A stretch of 7,602 nt of DNA from Gammaproteobacteria bacterium (GTDB taxonomy: Bacteria > Pseudomonadota > Gammaproteobacteria > Pseudomonadales > Azotimanducaceae_A), in assembly GCA_026713405.1 (NCBI GenBank), contig JAPOON010000286.1, positions 1-7,602 of the forward strand, written 5' to 3'. A model generated the notes under the pieces. The model was not told the origin of the DNA and made no database searches. It saw nothing but the letters and a program-made list of their open reading frames with translations. Each line of letters begins with the position of its first letter. Positions within the stretch are counted from its first letter, which is position 1. The translations under genes and the position numbers were made by a program. Positions 1-6,760 of the stretch are shown piece after piece.

Positions 1-2
1 AT

Positions 3-1127
3 AGCATCGTCCGCGCGTTGGCCGAGGCGGAACTCGACGATGAGCGTTGGCCGGAGGCCTCGAGGCTGATCGACGATTGCTGCGGCCTCGTCGGCAGTCA
101 TCTTGCCATCATCCGCGGGGATTCAAGGGACGATGCCGAGTTTCTGTTCGGCCGGCTCTATGAGCATGGCGTGGCAAACGACGAGTTGGAACGGACTTAC
201 GTCGAGAATTATTTCGCGGTCGATGAGCGCGTTCCCCGGTACTTCGAGATGCCGGACGGGGAGTTGACACACGTCAATGCCCTGGTGACGGAGTCGGTAC
301 GCAAGAACTCACCGACCTACAACGAGTTCCTGGCGCCGACCGGCGGGGGGAACTCCCTCTTGGTGCACCTGGACGAGCCCGAAGACCTGCACGTCGTCTG
401 GCTGCTGGCACGTGCCGGCAAGCCGGACGACTGGTCCAGCGATCAGATGGAGCGGATCGTGAGCCTGCTCCCGCACGTGCGCCACTTTGTCCGCGTACGC
501 CAGGCGCTGGCCGGTGCCGACACATTGCGCGTCCGGTCGATGCTGGACCTGCTGCCCAACGGGCGGGTTGGCGTCTTCCTGTTGGACCGGTGGGGGCACA
601 TCGTCGAAACCAACGACCGCGCCCGGGCGATGTTGCGAGCGCGCAACGGTTTGAGCGATCACCGCGGATTCCTGTGCCCCTGCTGCAAGACGGACACCGG
701 CAGGCTGCGCAGGTTGCTGGCGAGGGTTCTGCCGAGAGCCGGCGGCAATCCGGTAGGCGGATCGATGCCGATCCAGCGCCACGGGGGCCCACCATTGGTG
801 CTGCACGCGACGCCGATGTCGGGAGTCTTGTCGGAGGTTGGGCCGGGGAGCGTTGCCGCCGTGATCATCGTGGCGGATCCGTTGGACAAGCCGAAGATTG
901 ATGAAGCGCGGTTGTCGGCGTTGCTTGGCCTGACCCCGATGCAAAGCCGCGTGGCGGCGTCGCTGGCCAGCGGCGGAACCGTCAAGTCGATCGCAGTGGC
1001 GATCAACCGCTCGCAGGAAACGGTACGCTGGCACATCAAGCAGATCATGGCGCGGTTCGGCCTGTCCCGTCAGGGCGACATCGTCCGTCTGGTGCTTTCC
1101 ACGCCGGGCGTATTCGAGTCACGCTGA
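3..1127 (+). CDS. LuxR-family HTH transcriptional regulator, 5'-partial
   Basis: This is a cytoplasmic DNA-binding regulator. Residue numbers count from the TTG at position 18. The C-terminal domain (about residues 305-362, positions 930-1103) is a GerE/LuxR helix-turn-helix: it opens with LTPMQSRVAASLASGG, has the recognition-helix stretch SQETVRWHIKQIM, and ends in GLSRQGDIVRLVLS. Before it, FLLDRWGHIVETNDRARAML (about 188-207) resembles a PAS core. The N-terminus (LDDERWPEASRLIDDCCG) matches the usual opening of LuxR regulators with a GAF-like sensor half. No receiver domain with a phospho-acceptor Asp is evident, so the signal is probably a ligand or redox state. The frame stays open to the left edge, and the TTG at 18 has no Shine-Dalgarno before it, so the true start is probably upstream. 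A CPCC motif at 675-686 is unusual. It is transcribed toward the large exported-protein gene, about 400 bp away, and probably regulates it. The domain class is certain; the ligand and target are not. Confidence 0.9.
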   Translation, partial: SIVRALAEAELDDERWPEASRLIDDCCGLVGSHLAIIRGDSRDDAEFLFGRLYEHGVANDELERTYVENYFAVDERVPRYFEMPDGELTHVNALVTESVRKNSPTYNEFLAPTGGGNSLLVHLDEPEDLHVVWLLARAGKPDDWSSDQMERIVSLLPHVRHFVRVRQALAGADTLRVRSMLDLLPNGRVGVFLLDRWGHIVETNDRARAMLRARNGLSDHRGFLCPCCKTDTGRLRRLLARVLPRAGGNPVGGSMPIQRHGGPPLVLHATPMSGVLSEVGPGSVAAVIIVADPLDKPKIDEARLSALLGLTPMQSRVAASLASGGTVKSIAVAINRSQETVRWHIKQIMARFGLSRQGDIVRLVLSTPGVFESR

Positions 1128-1230
1128 CGAACCCGGACGCGCCGTCGCGTTGCGATCAATCTGCCGCTCTACGGAAAAGCCTGTACGCTCCCCCGTGCCC
1201 TGCGAGATTTGCCCGAACAGTCTCCGAGGA

Positions 1231-1246
1231 CTACCAATTTGGGTAG
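1231..1246. promoter_or_regulatory. Candidate LuxR-type operator (16-bp imperfect palindrome)
   Basis: The sequence CTACCAATTTGGGTAG has perfect 5-bp outer arms (CTACC and GGTAG) around a 6-bp AT-rich centre. A further GGGTA half-site follows at 1250-1254. LuxR-type HTH proteins usually bind dyads of this size as dimers. The centre, 1238.5, is 42.5 bp upstream of the start site predicted from the -10-like element at 1269-1274. That is the usual position for an activator touching RNA polymerase at the -35. The dyad is seen directly; binding by the neighbouring regulator is inferred. Confidence 0.45.
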
Positions 1247-1247
1247 G

Positions 1248-1274
1248 TTGGGTAACGGGGGAACCTGCTAAAGT
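1248..1274 (+). promoter_or_regulatory. Weak sigma-70-like promoter for the exported-protein operon
   Basis: TTGGGT at 1248-1253 (3 of 6 matches to TTGACA) and TAAAGT at 1269-1274 (4 of 6 matches to TATAAT) are separated by 15 bp, which is short. Transcription would start near 1281 and give a leader of about 250 nt. The poor -35 and spacing fit a promoter that needs an activator, and the palindrome immediately upstream would be well placed for one. A chance match cannot be excluded. Confidence 0.3.
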
Positions 1275-1310
1275 AAGATCGGCAATCGAAGCATACCGAT
1301 GATTGCAGGT

Positions 1311-1326
1311 GATGTGCCGCCACATC
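1311..1326 (+). other. Short perfect hairpin in the leader
   Basis: GATGTG and CACATC form a 6-bp stem around the 4-nt loop CCGC. Flanking segments 1301-1307 and 1339-1345 can pair at 6 of 7 positions as an outer stem. No T-run follows, so it is not an intrinsic terminator. It could be a leader RNA structure or a second protein-binding dyad. It matches no riboswitch class I recognise. Confidence 0.25.
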
Positions 1327-1362
1327 GATGTCTGGAGTTGCAACCATTCTTTGTGCCCGGGC

Positions 1363-1417
1363 GCCGTCCACGCCGTCTTGGTGCCGTGTTGTCGGACGGC
1401 GTTGGCGGTTGGACGGC
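1363..1417 (+). other. Possible GC-rich bulged hairpin in the leader
   Basis: GCCGTCCA (1363-1370) is complementary to TGGACGGC (1410-1417), and the adjoining CGCCGTC (1371-1377) to GACGGCG (1395-1401). This gives about 15 pairs interrupted by an 8-nt bulge, with a 17-nt loop. It would be stable in RNA, but such pairings are not rare in GC-rich DNA, so its function is uncertain. Confidence 0.25.
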
Positions 1418-1522
1418 GAAGCCCGACAGGTTCAGGTCGCCCTGGGCGCCGAAGTAACGTGTGGTCCAGACGTACTGGGGAGCATGAACCGGCTGCCCAG
1501 GTATTCTAAGATTGCTCTCGGC

Positions 1523-1529
1523 AGGGGAG
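1523..1529 (+). promoter_or_regulatory. Shine-Dalgarno that selects the ATG at 1532
   Basis: AGGGGAG lies just before the ATG at 1532. The gap is short: 2 nt from the last G, or 4 nt if AGGGG is the paired core. It supports this start because the ATG begins a well-formed signal peptide. An in-frame ATG at 1484 also has GGGGAG nearby (1 nt gap) and remains an alternative that would lengthen the N-region by 16 residues. Confidence 0.5.
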
Positions 1530-1531
1530 TT

Positions 1532-4500
1532 ATGCGTAGTCTTGTCCGAACGCTGGCGTGCACGGTGCTGGCTTTGGTGGCTGGTATGGCGTCCTATGTT
1601 TCCGCTGCCGACGAAAGAGTCGCTCGTGCCGCTCAGTGGGCTGAAGCCGCGGCCCGGCAGGCACAGGAGGCGCAACGCCGACAGCGCGAGGCACGGCTGC
1701 GCTGGGAGTACGAACACCGCCGCTCCGCCGCTCATGCGCGGATGCCGAACACCCTGTACGTGTCGACGCCGAGTGTTCAGGCGCACACGGATCTCGCGTG
1801 CCCGGTACTCGTCGATGACGATACCCGACGCCTGTACCGAGACTCTCTGAAGGGACAGCCAAGCTCACGGATTCTCCGTGCACCCGGCCTGTTTCGTAGC
1901 GGTTCTTCCTCCAACCGGTCGTCCAGTAACGGGGTGAGGGTTTTTGCCGCGCAAGGGACGGGGGCGGCGAACCCCCCCCCTTCGTCGTCCAAGCCGACTC
2001 CCAACGACCGCACGGCCAACCACAAGATTCAGGCGTCGGGTTGGGCGGCAGCGTTGGGCCAGCCCAAGTCGGGAACGGATACCACGCATCACGTCTATCT
2101 CGTGCCCTCCGCCTCGGAGCCCCTGCGGCAGGGGTTCGTTCGGGTGATCAACCACTCCGCCGAGTCCGGTGAGGTAAGCATCGCTCCCGTTGACGCCGCC
2201 GGTCGGGCGTTTGACACGATCACCCTGTCCATCGACGCTAACAAGACGGTGCATTTCAACTCGAACGACCTGGAGACGGGAAACGAGGGCAAGGGACTGA
2301 CCGGCAGCACGGGGTCCGGCGAGGGCGACTGGCGACTGGCCTTCACGAGCGACCTGGACATCGAGGTGCTCTCCTATATCCGCACCACCGACGGTTTCCT
2401 GACGGCCATGCACGACGTGGCGCCGGCGGACGGAGACGTTCGCCGGGTAGCGATCTTCAACCCGGGCGCCAACAAGAACCAGGTGAGCCGCCTGCGGCTG
2501 ATCAACCCGACCGATGGGACGGCCGAGGTAACCATCCGGGGGACTGACGATAAAGGAATACCAGGCTCCGGAGAGGTCTCGCTGTCGCTCGGTGCGGGAA
2601 CGGCGAGGGAGATTTCGGCCGAACAGTTGGAGGAAGGCGGAACCGGCCTTACCGGGGCACTGGGCGACGGGTCGGGCAAGTGGCGCCTGGAGGTTGAGTC
2701 CGAGCAAGCCATTGTGGCGATGAGCCTGCTGGAAAGCCCGACGGATCATCTGACGAACCTCTCGACGGTACCCGAAGAACCAAGTAATGGCGTGTACGGC
2801 GTGCCGCTGTTTCCGCCGGCGGGGGACGCCTCAGGTCGCCAGGGTTTTGTGCGGGTGATCAACGACTCGGCGACTGACGGTGAGGTCCGCATCAAGGCGT
2901 ATGACGAGACGGAGCGGGACTACGAGGCGCTGACGCTCACCATCGGCGCCAATGAGGTGGTGCACTTCAACTCGGACGACCTGGAACAGGGCAGCCCGCA
3001 GAAGGGGTTGTCAGGCGGCACAGGAGCGGGAGAAGGCGACTGGCGGCTCGAGTTGACGAGCGAGCTTGAGATCGAGGTGCTCTCCTACATCCGCACCACG
3101 GACGGTTTTCTCACCGCCATGCACGACGTGGCGCCGAGCGCGGAGACGCGTCACCGGGTGGCGGTATTCAACCCGGGGAGCAACCGGAACCAGGAGAGCC
3201 TGCTCAGGCTGATCAACCCGGGGGATGTGACGGCCGAGGCCACGATCACCGGCATCGACGACAACGGCACAGCCGGTGTCAGTGAGGTGAGTCTCTCCCT
3301 ATCTGGAGGGAGTTCACGCACCGTCGGCGCGTGGGATCTGGAGTCGGGTGCGGAGGGCCTGGACGGTGCACTGGGCGACGGTGCGGGCAAGTGGCAGTTG
3401 ATGATCGAGTCCGACCGTCCGGTGGTGGCGATGAGTCTGCTGCGGAGTCCGACGGGCCATCTGACGAACCTGTCGACGGCGCCGGGGCGGGGCGCGCGAG
3501 GCGGCACGGTTCAGGAACCGCAGACGGCGGAAGCGGTGTTCCGTCAGGTGATCTCGGGTCCGATCGTGCAGTCGAAGTGCATCGCCTGTCATGTGGAAGG
3601 CGGTGCGTCCGGCAATACGCGACTGGTGTTCGCGCCCGAATCGGACCCCGATCATGAGGCCACGAACCTGCAGGTGTTCCGAGACTTCCTAGACGAGGAG
3701 GGTGACGGGGCGAGCTACATCCTGAACAAGATCCAGGGGGCGCTTGGGCACGGCGGTGGTATCCAAGTAGCAGCGGGCACCGACGAGTACGCCAATATGG
3801 AGCGTTTCCTGTCGCTCTTGGGTGAGGACGTGGGTTCGGGCGCCATCGCGCCGGAGGCACTGTTCGACGGAGTGAAGATGGAGCCGGCCAGCAGTACGCT
3901 GAGGCGCGCCGCAATCATCTTTGCAGGTCGGATGCCGACGCAAGAGGAGTACGAATCGGTCAGGACGAGCGGCCTGCCGAGCCTGCGGACAGCCATTCGA
4001 GAGTTGATGGGAGGGCCGGCCTTCCACGAATTCCTGGTCCGAGCGAGCAACGACAGGTTGTTTACAGACCGGGAAGAATTGGTGGTATCAGAGTTTGACC
4101 GATTCGTAGACTACACCAACAAGAGATATCAACTGGCTGAAGCCGCGCAGGCGAGCGGCGACGAAACGGAGTTGCACAATTGGGAGCGGGCGGTGCAATA
4201 CGGCGCCATGCGCGCACCCCTCGAACTTATCGCTCGCGTGGCGGAACAAGACTTGCCATACACCGAAATCCTCACGGCCGACTACATCATGGCGAATCCC
4301 TGGGCCGCTGAAGCCTACGGGGCACCGACTGAATTCAATGACTCCGAAAGCGTCCATGAATTCCAGCCCTCCGAAATACTCTCCTATTACCGGGAGAGCG
4401 AAGAGTTCGAAGTTGAAGAAGATCCCCGTATCGGGCAACGGGTGGTGAACCCCGGGCCCTTGTCGACCGTATATCCCCATGCCGGAATCCTGAATACCAA

Positions 4501-6760
4501 GGTTTTCCTGCAGCGCTATCCGACGACCCCGACCAACCGAAACCGGGCGCGCTCCCGATGGACGTACTATCACTTTCTCGGGTTGGATATCGAGAAGTCG
4601 GCATCGCGAACAGCCGACCCTGTTGCGCTGGCGGATACGAACAACCCGACGATGAACAATCCCGCCTGCACGGTCTGTCACACCGTCATGGACCCGGTGG
4701 CTGGCGCTTATCAGAACTACGGGGACGAGGGCCTCTATCGGGATAAATTTGGAGGCATGGACTCCCTGGACGACTTCTACAAGACCGGCACCGGCACCCT
4801 CCACGACGACTTCGAATTGGCCGCGCGATCCTGGTCCGAGCGGCAGACCGTGTCGAGAGGCGCGGTGCTTTCCGGAGGCGAGGAGCCAGTTCGGCTGAGG
4901 GTGGTCTACGAGATCGGTGCCGAGAACGAACACTGGTCGGAGGTCGGGCTGGACCACCTGACGCTGCGCGATTCCGATGGCGACATCTTGGAGTGGTACG
5001 AACTGGAACATTCGGACTCGGACTGCGGCGCACCTGGTCGCAGCGGGGAGACCGGACGAGAAGACTATTTCCATTTGCGGGGCATGTGCCCACTGGTGAT
5101 TGCCGTGGACGTGCCGGCGGACGACGCGTATCAGATTGACGTGGCCGGATGGGTGGTCGACCAGGCGGCGGAGATCGCCGGCACGCCGGCGACGCTGGAG
5201 GTCGCCGTCGGCGACTACTATCGCGAGGGCGACACCTGGTACCGCGATATGCGCAATCCGGGGTTCAACCAGGAACCTGTCCCGGATGCAGACAGCAGCC
5301 TGCAATGGCTGAGCAACCAGATCGTGGCCGACGAGCGTTTCTCGGAATCGACGGTGAAATTCTGGTGGCCGGCCATATTGGGCAGTGAGGTCGCAGAGCC
5401 GCCCGAAGACACAAGCGATGCCGACTTTGAGGGAGCACTGCTGTCATCCAACGCCCAGGCCGCCGAGGTGCAACGGCTGGCCCAAGGATTCCGCCGCGGA
5501 TTTTCGGGCGGCTCGCCGTACAACCTGAAAGACCTGCTGGTGGAAATGACGCTGTCCAGGTGGTTTCGTTCGCACGCGGCTGCCGATCTGGATCCTGTCC
5601 GCGCTGCCGCCCTGCGCGGGGCCGGCGCAAAACGGCTGCTGACCCCGGAGGAGCTGGCGCACAAGACGCTCGCCATCACGGGGTTCCAATGGGGGAGGCC
5701 CCAGTCCGAGGACCGGCTCTGGCGCCCGGTGCACCAGCAGCAACAGAGCGCGCTCACGGATGGCGTGAACGGTTACGGTCTTCTTTACGGCGGCATCGAC
5801 TCGGATGGCGTCAAGGATCGCGCAAGAGACCTCACCTCGGTCATGGCGGGCGTCGTGCAGAGCCATGCGCTGGAGTCCAGTTGTCCGATCGTGATGAAGG
5901 AGCTTTACCTGCTGCCCGACGCAGAAAGAAAGCTGTTCTCCGGCTTTGACGCTTCAATGGCGCCGACATTCGAATTCGGCGACTCCTTTGCGATCGAACC
6001 GGATTCCCCTAGAGACACGGCGACGCTTGGCTTGCGCGGCCGGATGTACGCCGGCGAGAAAACGGTATCCATTTCGTTTGTCAACGACAGGGGAGATCGA
6101 ACCGTTCGATTGGACAAGCTGTTGATCGTCGACGGCACGGGCACGGTGATCGAATCGCACGAACTGGAGAACCTGGACGCGCTGTCCGATTGCAACCATC
6201 CGGTAAACGACCATTTTGCCCTCCACTGCAACGGGACGTTGTACGTGCCCATATCCATCCCCGCCGATGGCGACTACGAGATCGAGGTGATTGCCTGGGC
6301 CAACCAGGCCGGAGACGAGTTGCCGATGGTTGAGATCGAGCTTCATTCCGACACCGAGACTTCGCTCGGGGCGATGGCGACTAAGGACAAGCTCGTAGAA
6401 CTATACGAAAAGCTGTTGGGCGTTGAAGTGGCGCTCGATTCGCGGGAGATCCGCAACGCTTACGGGCTCTTCATCGACGTCTGGGAGAGACGGCGTCAGG
6501 GGGAGCACGGCGATTTCTACGGGTGGAACGAGGGCGTGGAGTGCGACTGGCCGAACGATCAGCACTACCTGGACGGGATCCTGGAAGACGCCTTTGTGTA
6601 TCGTGACGACTGGGAGTGGGGTGAGGGCTACGATTGGGATTGGGACCACATCAATGCCTTCTTCGAAGAAGTTGACTTCTCGGACCGCCACGGCGTGGCC
6701 GAGACCTGGTCGGTCATCCTGGCTTACCTGATGATGGACTATCGGTACCTGTACCTGTGA
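1532..6760 (+). CDS. Exported modular di-CxxCH protein with DUF1549/1592/1588-like regions and beta-repeats
   Basis: About 1742 residues from the chosen start. Residues 1-25 are a Sec signal peptide (MRSLVRT, a hydrophobic core, then a VSA-AD cleavage site). Residues 26-71 are an Ala/Gln/Arg-rich helix, perhaps a coiled coil, followed by a Ser/Pro linker to about 187. Residues 199-414 and 436-651 are tandem beta-repeats. CIACH at 683-687 lies in a planctomycete-cytochrome-like segment. LRRAAIIFAGRMPTQEE (790-806) and LTADYIMANP (914-923) resemble DUF1549/DUF1592. ACTVCHTVMDP (1045-1055) is the DUF1588 signature with a second haem-type motif. Beta-domains at 1109-1227 and 1502-1607 flank a helical region with VKFWWPAILG (1275), LKDLLVEMTLSRWFR (1332) and TPEELAHKTLAITG (1371), recalling DUF1553/DUF1585. 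A Trp/Asp/Tyr-rich tail ends the protein. It is probably periplasmic or surface-exposed, with covalent c-type haem if CxxCH is matured. It is followed by a DUF1501 gene, the usual partner. Substrate and reaction are unknown. The DUF assignments come from motif recall, not a search. Confidence 0.85.
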   Translation: MRSLVRTLACTVLALVAGMASYVSAADERVARAAQWAEAAARQAQEAQRRQREARLRWEYEHRRSAAHARMPNTLYVSTPSVQAHTDLACPVLVDDDTRRLYRDSLKGQPSSRILRAPGLFRSGSSSNRSSSNGVRVFAAQGTGAANPPPSSSKPTPNDRTANHKIQASGWAAALGQPKSGTDTTHHVYLVPSASEPLRQGFVRVINHSAESGEVSIAPVDAAGRAFDTITLSIDANKTVHFNSNDLETGNEGKGLTGSTGSGEGDWRLAFTSDLDIEVLSYIRTTDGFLTAMHDVAPADGDVRRVAIFNPGANKNQVSRLRLINPTDGTAEVTIRGTDDKGIPGSGEVSLSLGAGTAREISAEQLEEGGTGLTGALGDGSGKWRLEVESEQAIVAMSLLESPTDHLTNLSTVPEEPSNGVYGVPLFPPAGDASGRQGFVRVINDSATDGEVRIKAYDETERDYEALTLTIGANEVVHFNSDDLEQGSPQKGLSGGTGAGEGDWRLELTSELEIEVLSYIRTTDGFLTAMHDVAPSAETRHRVAVFNPGSNRNQESLLRLINPGDVTAEATITGIDDNGTAGVSEVSLSLSGGSSRTVGAWDLESGAEGLDGALGDGAGKWQLMIESDRPVVAMSLLRSPTGHLTNLSTAPGRGARGGTVQEPQTAEAVFRQVISGPIVQSKCIACHVEGGASGNTRLVFAPESDPDHEATNLQVFRDFLDEEGDGASYILNKIQGALGHGGGIQVAAGTDEYANMERFLSLLGEDVGSGAIAPEALFDGVKMEPASSTLRRAAIIFAGRMPTQEEYESVRTSGLPSLRTAIRELMGGPAFHEFLVRASNDRLFTDREELVVSEFDRFVDYTNKRYQLAEAAQASGDETELHNWERAVQYGAMRAPLELIARVAEQDLPYTEILTADYIMANPWAAEAYGAPTEFNDSESVHEFQPSEILSYYRESEEFEVEEDPRIGQRVVNPGPLSTVYPHAGILNTKVFLQRYPTTPTNRNRARSRWTYYHFLGLDIEKSASRTADPVALADTNNPTMNNPACTVCHTVMDPVAGAYQNYGDEGLYRDKFGGMDSLDDFYKTGTGTLHDDFELAARSWSERQTVSRGAVLSGGEEPVRLRVVYEIGAENEHWSEVGLDHLTLRDSDGDILEWYELEHSDSDCGAPGRSGETGREDYFHLRGMCPLVIAVDVPADDAYQIDVAGWVVDQAAEIAGTPATLEVAVGDYYREGDTWYRDMRNPGFNQEPVPDADSSLQWLSNQIVADERFSESTVKFWWPAILGSEVAEPPEDTSDADFEGALLSSNAQAAEVQRLAQGFRRGFSGGSPYNLKDLLVEMTLSRWFRSHAAADLDPVRAAALRGAGAKRLLTPEELAHKTLAITGFQWGRPQSEDRLWRPVHQQQQSALTDGVNGYGLLYGGIDSDGVKDRARDLTSVMAGVVQSHALESSCPIVMKELYLLPDAERKLFSGFDASMAPTFEFGDSFAIEPDSPRDTATLGLRGRMYAGEKTVSISFVNDRGDRTVRLDKLLIVDGTGTVIESHELENLDALSDCNHPVNDHFALHCNGTLYVPISIPADGDYEIEVIAWANQAGDELPMVEIELHSDTETSLGAMATKDKLVELYEKLLGVEVALDSREIRNAYGLFIDVWERRRQGEHGDFYGWNEGVECDWPNDQHYLDGILEDAFVYRDDWEWGEGYDWDWDHINAFFEEVDFSDRHGVAETWSVILAYLMMDYRYLYL
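1972..1980 (+). repeat. Homopolymer tract of nine C in a coding linker
   Basis: Nine consecutive C sit in the Ser/Pro-rich linker and encode part of Asn-Pro-Pro-Pro. The signal peptide upstream and the repeats downstream are in one frame as read, so the length of nine is the functional one. Such tracts can slip during replication and switch a gene off and on. They are also a common place for sequencing error. Confidence 0.8.
2126..2773 (+). repeat. Long beta-repeat, copy 1 (two modules)
   Basis: This 648-bp unit encodes 216 residues from RQGFVRVINHSAESGEV to HLTNLSTVP. It holds two related modules of about 100 residues, at 2126-2425 and 2441-2773. Each runs through a R(V/L)IN strand, a xxEVxI-like strand, a GxGLTG turn and a G(D/K)WRL strand. 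They look like beta-sandwich domains of the kind appended to exported marine bacterial proteins (DUF5719-like by recall). A role in adhesion or spacing is inferred. Confidence 0.8.
2837..3484 (+). repeat. Long beta-repeat, copy 2 (two modules)
   Basis: This is the second 648-bp unit, from RQGFVRVINDSATDGEV to HLTNLSTAP, offset by exactly 711 bp from copy 1 with no net indel. Its modules are 2837-3136 and 3152-3484. A 66-bp block (3071-3136) encodes the same 22 residues as 2360-2425 and differs at five positions, all synonymous. A 21-residue linker (2774-2836) separates the copies. This indicates a tandem duplication within the gene, later kept by selection on protein sequence. Confidence 0.8.
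3578..3592 (+). other. First c-type haem motif, CIACH
   Basis: CIACH (residues 683-687) is a CxxCH haem-attachment motif in the context SKCIACHVEGG, preceded by FRQVISGPIVQ and followed by a Gly-rich helical stretch ending MERFLSLLG. That is the layout of a small cytochrome c-like domain such as the planctomycete cytochrome family found with DUF1549. Export by a signal peptide fits periplasmic haem attachment. The distal ligand cannot be assigned by eye. Confidence 0.7.
4667..4681 (+). other. Second CxxCH motif within a DUF1588-like segment
   Basis: CTVCH (residues 1046-1050) is part of NPACTVCHTVMDPVAGAYQN, close to the C-x-x-C-H-x-x-M-D-P signature I associate with DUF1588. It follows GILNTKVFLQRYPTTPTNRN and FLGLDIEKSASR. 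It may bind a second haem or be a structural metal or thiol site; DUF1588 biochemistry is not established to my knowledge. Confidence 0.65.
4856..5212 (+). repeat. Embedded carbohydrate-binding-like beta-domain, copy 1
   Basis: Residues 1109-1227 form a beta-rich module: RGAVLSGGEEPVRLRVVYEI, then GLDHLTLRDSDGDILEWYEL, then VPADDAYQIDVAGW. Cys1165 and Cys1186 may form a disulphide in the periplasm. It aligns by eye with residues 1502-1607. The strand pattern recalls calcium-dependent carbohydrate-binding modules attached to DUF1592-type proteins, but that fold assignment is an inference. Confidence 0.6.
6035..6352 (+). repeat. Embedded carbohydrate-binding-like beta-domain, copy 2
   Basis: Residues 1502-1607 repeat the earlier module: RGRMYAGEKTVSISFVND, RLDKLLIVDGTGTVIESHEL, IPADGDYEIEVIAWANQAGD. 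The Cys pair is kept (Cys1554 and Cys1566) but the loop between them is 9 residues shorter than in copy 1. About 275 residues of helical DUF1553/1585-like sequence lie between the copies, so this is a split duplication and not a simple tandem. Confidence 0.6.

Larger units (their letters stand above)
1128..1531. other. Intergenic region with candidate regulatory sites and long leader
   Basis: These 404 bases separate the LuxR gene from the start chosen for the large exported protein. The region holds a palindrome at 1231-1246, a weak promoter-like pair at 1248-1274 and two possible leader hairpins. No hairpin followed by a T-run is visible after the LuxR stop, so no intrinsic terminator can be called. 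The large reading frame is open back to an ATG at 1328. Its translation there is rich in Trp, Cys and Arg and lies upstream of a good signal peptide, so I treat 1328-1531 as untranslated leader. Confidence 0.6.

Noticed and set aside
18..20. TTG as the true start of the LuxR gene
   Set aside because: There is no Shine-Dalgarno in the preceding bases, the frame is open to the window edge, and the family normally has a few more N-terminal residues.
1137..1150. ACGCG/CGCGT hairpin shortly after the LuxR stop codon as a terminator
   Set aside because: The stem is only 5 bp and no T-run follows.
1268..1786. Reverse-strand open frame of 172 codons across the leader and the start of the large gene
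   Set aside because: It overlaps the signal peptide and helix of the well-supported + strand gene, has no recognisable domain or Shine-Dalgarno, and is expected in GC-rich DNA. One stretch (YFGAQGDLNLSGF) reads like protein, but this is not enough to call a gene relic.
2126..3484. Repeats as a CRISPR array or mobile element
   Set aside because: The units are 648-bp in-frame protein repeats without spacers, terminal inverted repeats or a transposase.
5024..5089. Cys1165 and Cys1186 as a further haem site
   Set aside because: They are 21 residues apart with no CxxCH pattern; a disulphide in the beta-domain explains them better.
4088..5305. Reverse-strand open frame of 405 codons
   Set aside because: It is the mirror of the strongly coding + strand region carrying CTVCH and the first beta-domain; no protein family is evident in it.
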